Shown one piece after another: positions 23,794 through 33,420 of a DNA stretch of 64,000 nt (within the stretch, counting starts at the first letter, position 1; every line of letters begins with the position of its first letter). The stretch covers positions 1,302,001 through 1,366,000 of the forward strand of contig NC_066333.1 of the NCBI RefSeq assembly GCF_022539315.1. Direction: 5' to 3'. A program made the position numbers and the translations under genes. The DNA comes from Serinus canaria (Eukaryota; Chordata; Aves; Passeriformes; Fringillidae). The notes beneath the pieces were generated by a model, which was given only the letters and a program-made list of their open reading frames with translations, was not told where the DNA came from and ran no database searches.

Positions 23794-25052
23794 AGGCCAC
23801 GCCCCAAAACAGTCCAGGGTAGCCCAGGACCTGGGAGACGTGTCCAGCCACCTTTTTGGCTTCCAGAGATCAGACTACATCGGACCACAGAAGGGATTGC
23901 GCCCTACACCTGAGGCTGCAGGGAACACAGCGACCCAAAAGGTGAGAGCCCTCCGAGAGGTAGCGGGGCTCACGTTTTGCCTTAGCTTAACGTGAGTGGG
24001 GTTAAAGGTAATAGGGGGTGCGAAGTGCGTGTGTGTGAATGAGATGGGGCTGTGAGTACAGACCCCCGAAGGGAGTGCAGGCCTCCCAGTACCGTGATTC
24101 TGGACTTTGCAAAGGGAGTTGGCTGGGAACAGAGGGAAGTGAGTGTTGTGGTGGAGTGCATGTACCCCTATGGACCCCTGGGAGCAGGGGAGACAGGGAG
24201 TGCTCACCTATAGCCGCCCTTACCTGCTCAGGCTCCCGTTTCCTCTGGTGATTGGAGGCTCCTAGGGGTGCTTGGAGTCCTTGGCTCAGTCCTCAAACTA
24301 GGATCCCATTGAAGGGTCATAGAGGGGGACACACTCGGTATCCCGTACTAGGATCCCATCAAGGGGTCATAGGGGTACCCAAGGTGGGTTACTGGGGCGG
24401 ACTTGCCCAGTGAGGGGTAGAGCTCTGACTGCTGTCTCAAACCACCTGGAGGGCTGTTCCTCAGGGATAGACTGGGGGAGTCTAGTCCCTGAGGAGCTAG
24501 GACCTTGGGGGTGGGAGAAAAGACTCCTATATGGAGACCACTTAACAAAGTGCCCACCGTGTAGGGGAGTGCCCCTTTTCCAAAGCGGGGGAAGGGGAGT
24601 GTGCCCAACCCAAGGGGAGTAGGGTGCCCTTGAACTAGGACCCCAGTGGGAACGGGGTCATGGAGGGGAAGTAGGCTTACCCTAAGCTAGGATCCCAGCT
24701 AAAGGGCATCGTAGGGGTGGCTGAAAACAGACTTCACAGGAACGGTGACCCGCAGGGGGGAGGTGGGCCACCAGCAGCGGAAGGGCCCTTTCAGTCCCTA
24801 GGGCTGAACGGGAGGTTAGAACCTGCTTACCTTAGGGAGAATTTTTCTCTTTTTGTATGTTAAGAGTCGGGGCCCCTAAGGAGTGAGGTTCGGGGGTGAG
24901 GACAAGCCAAAAGTCCTTTGACCACTCCTTAGGAATTTTGAGTTTAATATGCGGTGGGCCAGGAAATGGCCATTTTGAGTTTTGTGTGTGGTGTGCAGCG
25001 GCCATTTTGAGTAAGCGGCTCTTTGGGGCCATTTTGTATTTGGTTGAGCAAG

Positions 25053-25107
25053 TGGTGGTAACTTCATTTCATTTCATTTCAAATCCTTTCAATTTCATTT
25101 CATTTCT
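25053..25107. repeat. TTCAT pentanucleotide tract
   Basis: An imperfect run of ATTTC/TTCAT units within the ERV leader. Confidence 0.7.
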
Positions 25108-25529
25108 TGAAACAGCCATCATTATTGTTTAATTTTCCAGCTAAAAGGATAGATATTATATTTATTTTTGGAATTAATTTCGACATTTCACTATTCTTGA
25201 GTTATAAATGTTCATTTCAATTGACATTTTTATTCCAAAACCCTTGTTAAACCGCCATATTTATTTTGTTTCCCACCCTAAATATATCTTTAAGTCGCCA
25301 TTGTTTTTGTTGTTTTGTTTCCCAACAAAGCTTATTTAGTTTCCCACATCAAACATTTCTTTAAAAGTGCCATCTTTGTCTTGTTTCTTTCGATTAGGAA
25401 CTTTTTAAAGTAACCATTATTATGTTTTCCACAATAATTAATATTTATTTTCTCTTCCTCATTAATAACTAATACTAATCCCTTATTAGAATAAAAAATT
25501 TAAAATAAATAAATAAATTTGTAAAATTA

Positions 25530-25552
25530 AAACAAACAAACAAACAAACAAA
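25530..25552. repeat. (AAAC)n microsatellite
   Basis: Five to six consecutive AAAC units close to the gag start. Confidence 0.8.
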
Positions 25553-25669
25553 TAGATGTAAAAGTATTTTAAGAAATTGCACTTGGATATCAATTGCTAG
25601 TTAAAGATAGGACAGTGTGCTGGAAAAAGTGCCAGCAGGAAGAGAAAAGGTAAGGAAGTTTTTAAGAAA

Positions 25670-27680
25670 ATGCCTCCTAGTAGTCCTTTAGGTGAACTTT
25701 AAAATAAGTGGGATACTAGTGAGGCAATGAAGGATCTAGATGAGACAAAAATGATAAGATACTGCACAGAAATATGGTCTAAAGACAGTATTGCTGAAAG
25801 ACCTGTTTATTGGCCCTGGTAAAGGAGAAAAGAAAGATGGCTATGGATAGCTTTAAATAGATATGTCAATACCCAAGTAGAAACTTGCGACAAAGAGATT
25901 AGATATGCTAAATGTTGGTTAGAAAGGGAGAAACAGGAAAGGGAAATAAAAGTGTATAGAGTGTCCAGAGAAGAAGAAAAAGAAGAAACTAAGCTACCAG
26001 AAAGGAGGTGGGATCCTTTAGACCATCTTCCTCCACCTCCCCTACTGATCCCGTGGATTACCTCCCGTTACCTCCTCCTCCGACTCCTCCGATCGACCAC
26101 CTTCCTCCTCCCCCTCCAACCTTGCACCCCTCGGTACCATCTCACGAGGTGGATGCAATTTCAGTATCTACTCCCACAGGAGTTTTAAAATCCCCTCAAC
26201 CTTTTAATTCAAGTTTTCCTGCTCCCGGCATCCCCTCTCTTCTGTATCACCTCCCTTGCCAAATGTACCAGAGCCTGCCCATTCTAGTACTCCTTCAGTT
26301 TTGCAGACTCCCTCCAGTTCCTCAGATACCCAGACACCGGTGTCTAGTACCACTCAGAGTATCCATACGCCAATCTTGGCTCCTGAAACTTTCCAAAATA
26401 CCCCTTTTTATTTTTCCCCCATACTTCAACCCATAACCCAAAGTACCTCTTCCCCTATTCTTATTCCTGGAACATCACAAAACATTCCTTTTTATTTATC
26501 CCCTATACCCCAACATACTGAGAGTCAAAAGCAGCAGAAAAGTTTGCGAACAGAAGGTCGGGGAGTGAAAAAGGCCTGTTGTTGCAAAGATATAGAGGAA
26601 AAGAAGTTAATTGAACCAGATGAGCATGTAGCAAGCCATCAATATAATACAAGGTTCCAAGCAAAGAAAATGGAAGATGAATGTGGGAGAATTGAAAAGT
26701 GGTTTCCTCTAAGGGAAGTGCCTATGGGGAAGGGGGCGGGGGGGGGGGGGCGCAGAGGCGGTATTGGTTTTGTGAATGCCCCATTAACTGCCTCTGAGGT
26801 TAGAAATTTTAAGAAAGAAATTAGCCCTTTTTAGAAGATCCCATAGGCTTCTCACAGCAACTAGATCAATTTTTAGGACCCAGTATTTACATGTGGGAGA
26901 AATTAAGTTCTATCCTAGAAATTTTGTTCTCTTCTGAAGAAATACAAATGATTCGTACTGCAAGCAGGAGGATTTTGGAAAGAGAAAATAGAGGGGGTCC
27001 TAGAGGGGAAGAGAAAATGCCTATTAACCCACCTTATTGGGAACCAAACCAGGAAGAGGGAAGAGCAAGCAGGAGGCAGTATAGGACATTAATTGTAAGA
27101 GGGTAAGAGAGGCAGTCCCTAGAACAAATAACGCAAGACTGGCATTTGATAGTCAACAGGAGCGAGATGAATCACCCTAATCTTTCTGGTTAGAAAGATT
27201 AAAAAGAAACTTTCAATTATACTCAAGTGTGGATCCAGATAGTCCAGAAGGACAAGTTTTAGTTAAAATTCAAATTGTAACTAAGGCCTGGGTGGATATA
27301 CGAAGGAAATGGGAAAAGTTAGATGGTGGGCAGGGAAAAGGAATGAATGAGTTATTAAGAGAGGTGCAAACAGGAGGGACAAGGAGACCAGGACAAAAGC
27401 AAAAATTATGGTAGCAGTAGCTAGAGAGGGTGCTAGATTTGGAATAGTGAGTCACTGGGAGATGGAAAAAGTGAGTACACGGGTCCTAGAATAAGTGGGT
27501 TTAAAGATCAGCCAAGTAGAAGGTATGAGCCAGACAGGAATAAGAAGTCACCTTGGCCGGAGAGAAGACAACCTTTGGCAGAAATCATATGCTTTTATTG
27601 TGGTAAGAAAGGACACACCAGAAATTTCTGCAGAAAAAAAAAGATGGATGAGGCTATTGCTCAGGAGCAAGACACCTTAG
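25670..27680 (+). pseudogene. ERV gag, degenerate
   Basis: The likely start is ATG at 25,670 (MPPSSPLGEL), followed after ten residues by a TAA. The matrix-like part and a proline-rich segment (about 26,010-26,450) lie in shifting frames. A capsid-like region with SPEGQVLVKIQIVTKAW and a zinc knuckle of the CX2CX4HX4C type at 27,590-27,631 (CFYCGKKGHTRNFC) follow. A single knuckle fits gammaretrovirus-like gag. Multiple stops and frameshifts, and a G run at about 26,733-26,750, show that it is non-functional. Confidence 0.75.
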
Positions 27681-27779
27681 GGAGAAGGCTGAAAGGAGAG
27701 GACTAGGGGTGTCAGGGGCTCTACGCTCTGAGGGATGATATTGGACATCAAAAGGAGCCCCTGGTAAACCTAGAAATTG

Positions 27780-28036
27780 TCCCTCAGAGCGAGGAAATGG
27801 AATTTTTAGTGGATACTGGAGCAGATCATTCAAGTATTTCAAAGATTCCTGAGGGATGCAAATTAAGTAGCCGAACCTGTAAAGTTAAAGGTGCTGAGAA
27901 TAACCCTTTTGAAGTACCCGTTATTGAAGAAGTACCTATAAAAGGAAATTTCGGAGAAGGCTGTGCTGACCTGCAGCATATGCCTGAATTAGATTCTAAC
28001 ATCTTAGGCCGGGATTTACAAGTTAAAAATAGTTAA
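27780..28036 (+). pseudogene. ERV aspartic protease relic
   Basis: The frame contains LVDTGADHSSI, the DTGA active site typical of retroviral protease, and later NILGRDL, the usual C-terminal GRD-type motif. It follows the nucleocapsid knuckle as expected and ends at a stop at 28,034. It is cut from the polymerase by the insertion at 28,146. Confidence 0.8.
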
Positions 28037-28145
28037 GAATATTCTTAAGCAGTTAAGAATAGGGGTAGTCTCTGAAGGAAAATGTATGGTAGTGAAAATG
28101 ATGGTTTTAAAAGAAAAGGATGAGAGAGAGATAGATCCGAGAATG

Positions 28146-28848
28146 TGTAGCTCACTCTGCGGTCAGCGGAGCGGAGAGGTGCCGGCTAGCTGCTCCCTTT
28201 GTGAGCGGGGGGGGGCCACAAGAATGGCCACTCCCAGGCTCTCTTCCGAGAACTCCTGGGTAGCGGTGCTGCCTGCGGCGTGGGTGACACAGACGAGAGT
28301 GTGTGCGAAATCCCAAAGCAAAGGAAGGAGAGAGTGGACACTTGTATGGATGACAAGGAAACTTTATTCCCAGATGGGACTAGGGACAAGTGCCAGAGAA
28401 AAGGGGTCTGGGGAGGCACTTATAAAGGGAGTGGGCGTGATGGGAGGAGACATAAAGCAACCAATAAATAAAGGTCAGGGGAGGAGTATGAAACACAGTG
28501 GAGGGAAGAAGCCCCAGAGACAAATCAAGTATCGGGTTAGGGATGATTGACACAGAAAATTCTCTAAATAAAGGGGGGTGGTCACAATGTCCGGCAGGGG
28601 GAGTGGGCAGCACCATAAGGGTGAAGAGAAACTTATAAGGCCATAAGGGGAGGAACAAAGGATCAATCACTTTGAGGGGCAAGCCACTGGTGGGAAAAGC
28701 AGGTGGTAAACCACTTGGGGAGAAAACATTTTGAGGGGATTACACGGGGGGGAACTGAGGATGGAACCATTTCTTGAACTAAACAGAAAATAACTGTCTT
28801 TTACAACAGAACCAATGTTAATATTTAAAAAAAACGCACGATGCCACA
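28146..28848. mobile_element. LTR-like insertion inside the provirus
   Basis: This 703-bp element starts TGTAGC and ends GCCACA. It interrupts pol between protease and reverse transcriptase. The flanks are AGAATG and AGAGTG, a 6-bp target duplication with one mismatch. A TATAAA lies near 28,419 and AATAAA motifs near 28,463-28,470 on the plus strand. It is best read as a solo LTR of another ERV, but the family is not recognised. Confidence 0.55.
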
Positions 28849-29690
28849 AGAGTGTGGGCAGAAGGAGGGGGTCATGGACTGCTGGAAATTCCACCTGAAA
28901 TCAAAATGAAACCTGACATTCCCCCAGTAAGAGTTAAACAATATCCAATTTCCATAGAAGGGAAACAGGGATTAACACCTTAATTAAAGACTTAATCTAA
29001 GAAGGGATTTTAGAACCATGTATGTCTCCACATAACACCCCAATATTTCCTATAAAGAAACCAGATGGTACCTACCAATAAGTCCAAGATTTACGAGAAG
29101 AAGCAAACTGTTGCTCGATATCCAGTAGCAGCCAACCTGTATCATTTATTGAGCAAAGTACCATCGCAACATGCATGGTTTAGTGTTATAGATTTAAAAG
29201 ATGCCTTTTGGCCCTGCCCGCTTGAGAAAGAAAGTAGAAAATGGTTCGCATTTGAATGGGAAGATGAGGAAACTGGGAGAAAACAACAATTACAATGGAC
29301 AAAGGTGCCTCAGGGATTCACGGTATCACCAAACCTTTTCGGCCAAACCCTAGAAGAACTAATGAAACAATTTATAGGTGAAAAGGATCTCAAACCCTAC
29401 AGTATGTAGATGATTTATTAATTTCTGGGGAACACAAAGAAGAGGTAGAAAAAACTGTTAATTTACTGAACTTCCTAGGGGAAAAGGGGTTAAAAGTATC
29501 TAAAACAAAGTTACTATTTGTGGAACCGGAAGTAAAGTATCTAGGCCATATAATTGGAAAAGGACAGAAGAGATTAGATGCTGACCAAATTCAGGGAATA
29601 CTTTCATTGCCAGCACCAAAACAGATGTGAGAAAATTACTAGGATTAATTGGGTATTGTAAATTACGGATAGATGGACACACAAAATTAG
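28849..29690 (+). pseudogene. ERV reverse transcriptase relic
   Basis: Fingers and palm motifs are readable: LEIPPEIKMKPDIPPVRVKQ, then WFSVIDLKDAFW, then VPQGFTVSPNLF, and the active-site YVDD at 29,403-29,414 (one frame away from the preceding block). The thumb continues as VKYLGHIIGKGQ and stops making sense by about 29,700. RNase H, integrase and env are absent downstream. At least two frameshifts and several stops are present. Confidence 0.85.
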
Positions 29691-29711
29691 TTAAGTTTCT
29701 TGAGCCTAAAT

Positions 29712-30366
29712 GAGAGATGCGGGACTCCAGGGGCTCTCCAAAATGCAGTTTGTTCCATCCAAGATGTTGTAGCAGTCCAGGGTCGTGGGTGACAGAGCCT
29801 GTGCCTACAGCTGTCAGCTCCAGCTGCAGGCAGGCCCTTTGGTTTTGGTTACAATGCATTATATACTTTTCTTTGCTGAGCATCTTCATACAGTAGCACC
29901 AATCTATCCCTTATCTATTATCTATTATCTATCATAACTACTATAATTACCATATTCATTTTACTAGTCTCCAGTCATTAGAAGTAAGTACATTACAGTT
30001 TAAGCTAGAAGTTGTTTTTCAGTTTTCTTGCAGTGGAAAATTCTGAGACCTTTTTTCTACTTGCCACATCAGCAGGCTTGTTTGCCTGTGCTATCTTCCT
30101 GCTTGGTAAAAGCATCTTGTTTGAGGTGGGTTTATCCTTTGCTCTAAGTCATAAAACCCCCTTCTAGCTAACATACACTTAGTCTCCTTGGTTATCCAGT
30201 CAGATTGGCTCAGCAATTCTTTTCTTCTGTATCAAAACTTGCTTCCAACTCTATTCCTTCATCAGACTCCACATTTAAAAATGTTTCTGCCAAGCATACA
30301 TATCTGTGCAACTTTCTTGTCAAACTTTCAACCTTCCCAACAGCGAATCATTCAATTTTTCCCCAC
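29712..30366 (-). mobile_element. Probable solo LTR
   Basis: On the minus strand it opens TGTGGGG and closes CTCTCA. It has a TATATAA near 29,860. A CTATT/ATCTATT microsatellite lies inside at about 29,905-29,935. It truncates the reverse transcriptase relic. No clear target duplication was found, so the ends are approximate. Confidence 0.45.
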
Positions 30367-30469
30367 ATTAGATATGGAGCAGAAATCCCTGTTATAAATC
30401 CTTCCATTTCTTTCTGAATAAGTACATACAAGCAAGGATGCCTTGTATAGACTCTGCCTTCTTGGAACC

Positions 30470-31392
30470 CTGGGGATCAGTGGCACAAAGTCTGGTGGTG
30501 GCCTTTGGAAGGACAATGCTGAGTCCAGTCCTTTCTGACACCTTTGTTAATTAACTGGGTGATGGGGCCAGGGCGTGCCCTCCCACAAACCAGGAGGAGC
30601 GGCTGATCTGCCAGAGAGAAGTGCTGCCATCCAGAGGGACAGTTCAGCAAGGGTGACAGTTCAATGACAAGAGCTGAGTCCCGTCCTTGGGAAGGAACAA
30701 CCACAGGCACCGGTATCTGCTGGGGGCCACCCAGTTGGAAAACTGAATTTGTCAGGGTTCTGCTGGACCCCAGGATGCCCACGGGCCAGCAATGTGCTCC
30801 TGCAGCAATGCAGAACAGCGTCCTGGGCTGCACTGGGAGCTGTGTCACAGCTGGCCGAGGGAGGGGATCCCTTCCCTCTGCTCCACACCAGTGAGGCCAG
30901 CCCTGGGGTCCTGGGCCCAGAGCTGGGCTGCCCAGTACGGGACACAGGCACAGACTGGACAGAGTCCAGCACAGGGCCACGAAGGTGATGGAGGGACTGC
31001 AGCGTCTCTGCCATGAGGAGAGGCTGAGAGAGCTGGGACTGCCCAGCCTGGAGCAGAGCAGGCTCAGGGCATCTCATCCATGGGGATAAAAACCGTGGAG
31101 GGGAGGCTGCAGAGGGGACAGGGCCAGGGACACTCCAAGGGGCCTCGGGCACAGAGTGACACACAGGAGGGCCCCTCTGAGCTCAGGAGGCACTTCTGCA
31201 CTGGGAGGGTGGCTGAGCACTGCTGCAGGTGCCCGGGGAGGTGGGGGTGTCTCCATCCCTGGAGAGACTCAAAAGCCACCTGGACACACCTTGGGCAGCT
31301 GGCTCTGGGTGGCCCTGATGGAGCAGGAGCTGGGCAAGGTGACCTCCAGAGGTGCCTCCAGCCTCCCGCAGCCTGAGATCCTGTGACTCTGA
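30470..31392 (+). mobile_element. CR1 LINE, 3' part with ORF2 C-terminal relic
   Basis: The sequence follows the avian CR1 end: a degenerate ORF2 tail (VLLDPRMPTGQQCAPAA-type segment, then a CPVRDTG region), a GGCCACGAAGGTGATGGAGG block, GGAGAGGCTGAGAGAGCTGG, and the final CR1-like GATCCTGTGACTCTGAG. Orientation is plus. Frames are broken throughout. Confidence 0.8.
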
Positions 31393-31399
31393 GAAAAAA

Positions 31400-31840
31400 C
31401 AGCCAGCAGTTTCCTAAGGACAAATGAAAAAGCTCCACACATTGCAGGTTTCTCCTGCCCTCACCAAAGTGGTTCATGGCACGTGTCTCCTTTCTGCAGA
31501 TTCCTCCCTGGAGTGAGGATGCTCCTCAAGGTCATGCCTTGAGGCTGAGAGAAATGTTTGCCTGTGGTCATTGGTTTGGTTGAGTAGCATCAATCTTTAA
31601 GAATTGTTTTTTTCTGCCTTGACTAGAATTGCTTCAGTGTTGCTTCAGATATAATGCACTGTACTGCAAGTTATAGGTCTCTGCACTGGGTAGTAAATAA
31701 CCCTGATATAATGGTGATCATAAGAAACTCTTTATTTTTCTATAAATATATCTTTCATCCTATGGAACAGAGTTGTATCAAGGTTCTATACTATCTATCT
31801 ACACCTATACTATCCTTTAAACATAAACTATTGACTAGGT
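31400..31840. other. AT-rich unassigned segment
   Basis: No gene was recognised. AT content rises from about 31,600. This is probably transposon-derived sequence that replaced the end of the CEP250-like exon at 31,841-31,993. Confidence 0.35.
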
Positions 31841-31993
31841 CTAAAACTGCATCCAGCTGCAGCCTGGCTCCTCTCTGAGATGATCAGGAAGCAAGGAGGT
31901 CCCTTCTGCACCTCGTGTCTCCTGCCTGCTCCCTGCACAGCTCTCCAGGTGGTCCTGTCGGTCCTGGGCCAGCTGTGCCTGCAGCGGGGACAC
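31841..31993 (-). CDS. CEP250: CEP250-like C-terminal exon, diverged 3' half
   Basis: The exon begins after a TTTCAG acceptor with VSPLQAQLAQDRQ, which matches the VVLLQAQLTLERKQ stretch near the end of human CEP250 as I recall it. After about 24 codons it departs from the intact copies at 17,668-17,838 and 51,172-51,342. It continues into unrelated sequence and reaches a stop about 50 codons in. The switch falls near 31,925, so the original end of the gene was probably replaced by rearrangement or insertion. This is the last exon of the block-2 gene model. Confidence 0.5.
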   Translation of the reverse strand: MSPLQAQLAQDRQDHLESCAGSRQETRGAEGTSLLPDHLREEPGCSWMQF

Positions 31994-32299
31994 CTGAAAG
32001 AGGCACAAGGCCCGGCTCAGACAAGCCCTCTCTGGCAGGAGCACCTGCAGCCCCACGGTTCCGGCTCTTGGGGCAGACACAGCCTCCAACTCCAGCCCTC
32101 ATCAACACTCTGCCCTTGGGCAAGCGGAAAGGAACAGGCTCCCAGACAGAAAAGAGCTCAGATAATCAACAAGTCCAGCTTAAGGCTGGCAAATCCTTCC
32201 CACGTCCATCCCTCAGCCACCACAGGTCTATTAGAGAGACTTCCAACAGCATTGGAAAACCCAGCTCTGATTTTCAAAGCACGCATTAGGACCACTCAC

Positions 32300-32365
32300 C
32301 CCTTTCTCCACAGGCTGTGCATCAGCAGGAGGGCTACCACTCCCCTGAGCTACTGGAGGACTCTT
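32300..32365 (-). CDS. CEP250: CEP250-like short exon (22 codons)
   Basis: This 66-nt exon begins KSPPVAQ and ends AQPVEKG, phase 0 at both ends, with a GTGAGT donor and a weak TAG acceptor. Equivalent exons occur at 18,146-18,211 and 51,650-51,715. An in-frame TAG directly 5' in all three copies is compatible with a splice acceptor. The right edge of homology with the other two copies falls at the exon boundary, so this copy could have lost its original upstream intron. The sequence is too short to recognise alone. The assignment rests on its constant position just before the C-terminal CEP250 exon. Confidence 0.4.
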
Positions 32366-32868
32366 CTATTTCAATAGTCGGCCAATTTTGATGGGCAGAT
32401 TTGGGGACAGGCAAGGTAAAGTAGTCTGGGGGGAACATTCTCCTAAAAGTTCGCGTTCTTCTCCTTTCAGGTTCCACCTGCACATTGGATGGGAGAGAAG
32501 GTCACAGACAGCTGTCAGCAAACATGGAGCAGAAGGACCTCTGGACAGCAAGGCAAGGAGATCCCTACTCCGAGACCTTGAACTGCACCAGACAACACTG
32601 GGGGCAAAAAGCTCTCATGGGGGGCTGTGCAAGAGAGGCCAGTGTTTGTGTGCAGGGACATGGCAGCAGGGAGGGGGCAGTGGAGTGAAGGTGCCCTTGT
32701 GAAAGCCAGGGGCTGCCACAAGAGAGAGAACAAACAAAGGGGTGTGCTCACAGCAGAGACAGGGAGAGGCAAGGGAACAAGCAGAGGTCTCCAAAGCGCT
32801 GCCTGGGCTGAGGTGCCAAGTTCCAGAGGAGCCTGAGGCTCTGCAGAGGCAGTGAAAGCCCAGTTTAC

Positions 32869-33009
32869 CTGCTCACCACTTCTCCTGGCCTCAGGGGTAG
32901 ATTGACGCTTCTCCGTCTTGTCTTCTGCTGCTGCTGCAACCAGATCCCGCACACATTCCATGCCCTTCCTGGAGTCCTCTGACACCGGCTTCCCTTCTGC
33001 TCCAACAGC
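32869..33009 (-). CDS. CEP250: CEP250-like C-terminal region exon (antepenultimate)
   Basis: This 141-nt, 47-codon exon starts AVGAEGKPVSED and ends RRSGEQ. It is phase 0 at both ends, with a CAG acceptor and a GTAAAC donor. It lies directly 3' of cassette 3 in transcript order. The piece KGMECVRDL resembles the segment of human CEP250 just before the VVLLQAQL stretch near its C-terminus. It would join to the 22-codon exon at 32,300-32,365. Because exon g of cassette 3 carries a stop, this exon may not be translated. The flank 32,370-32,868 holds nothing else I recognise. Confidence 0.5.
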
Positions 33010-33420
33010 CTGCTGGGTATGCAGAGAGGAGATGACTCCCATATTTCAAACACCACAGAAGCTGTCCCGCAGAAATCTTCATCTTGGAAAGCATCCTCGA
33101 AACACCAGCAGTGCAGATGCTGTTCAGCCCTCGGAACAAAACTCTGCTCCCTTTAGACCATTTCTCAACTCACCTGCTCCATCCCTTGGAATGCCACAGC
33201 ATGACCAGCCCATGCTGCCTTCCCTTGCAAGGGCACGGAAGGAGCAGCTCCCCATGCCCAGCTTTTGGCCTGGAGCTGATTTGAACAGCAAGCTTCAGAG
33301 ATGGATCAGTCAGTCCAGGCGTGCCAGGAAACAATCTGGCAGTCAGACAGACAAGGCTGCCTGCTGCAGCAAGGGCTGCTTTACCCAAGCAGGCCTGCAG
33401 TGACAGGGATAGAGACCCAC

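Larger units (their letters stand above)
23794..25669 (+). other. ERV leader with internal repeats
   Basis: About 1.9 kb separates the primer site from the gag start, unusually long for a simple retroviral leader. Four copies of a CTAGGATCCCA... GGGTCAT-type unit occur near 24,298, 24,350, 24,637 and 24,697. Three GGCCATTTTG repeats lie at 24,966-25,036, and several TTTGTTTCCCA/GCCAT repeats at 25,250-25,375. No frame of useful length is open. Confidence 0.55.
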
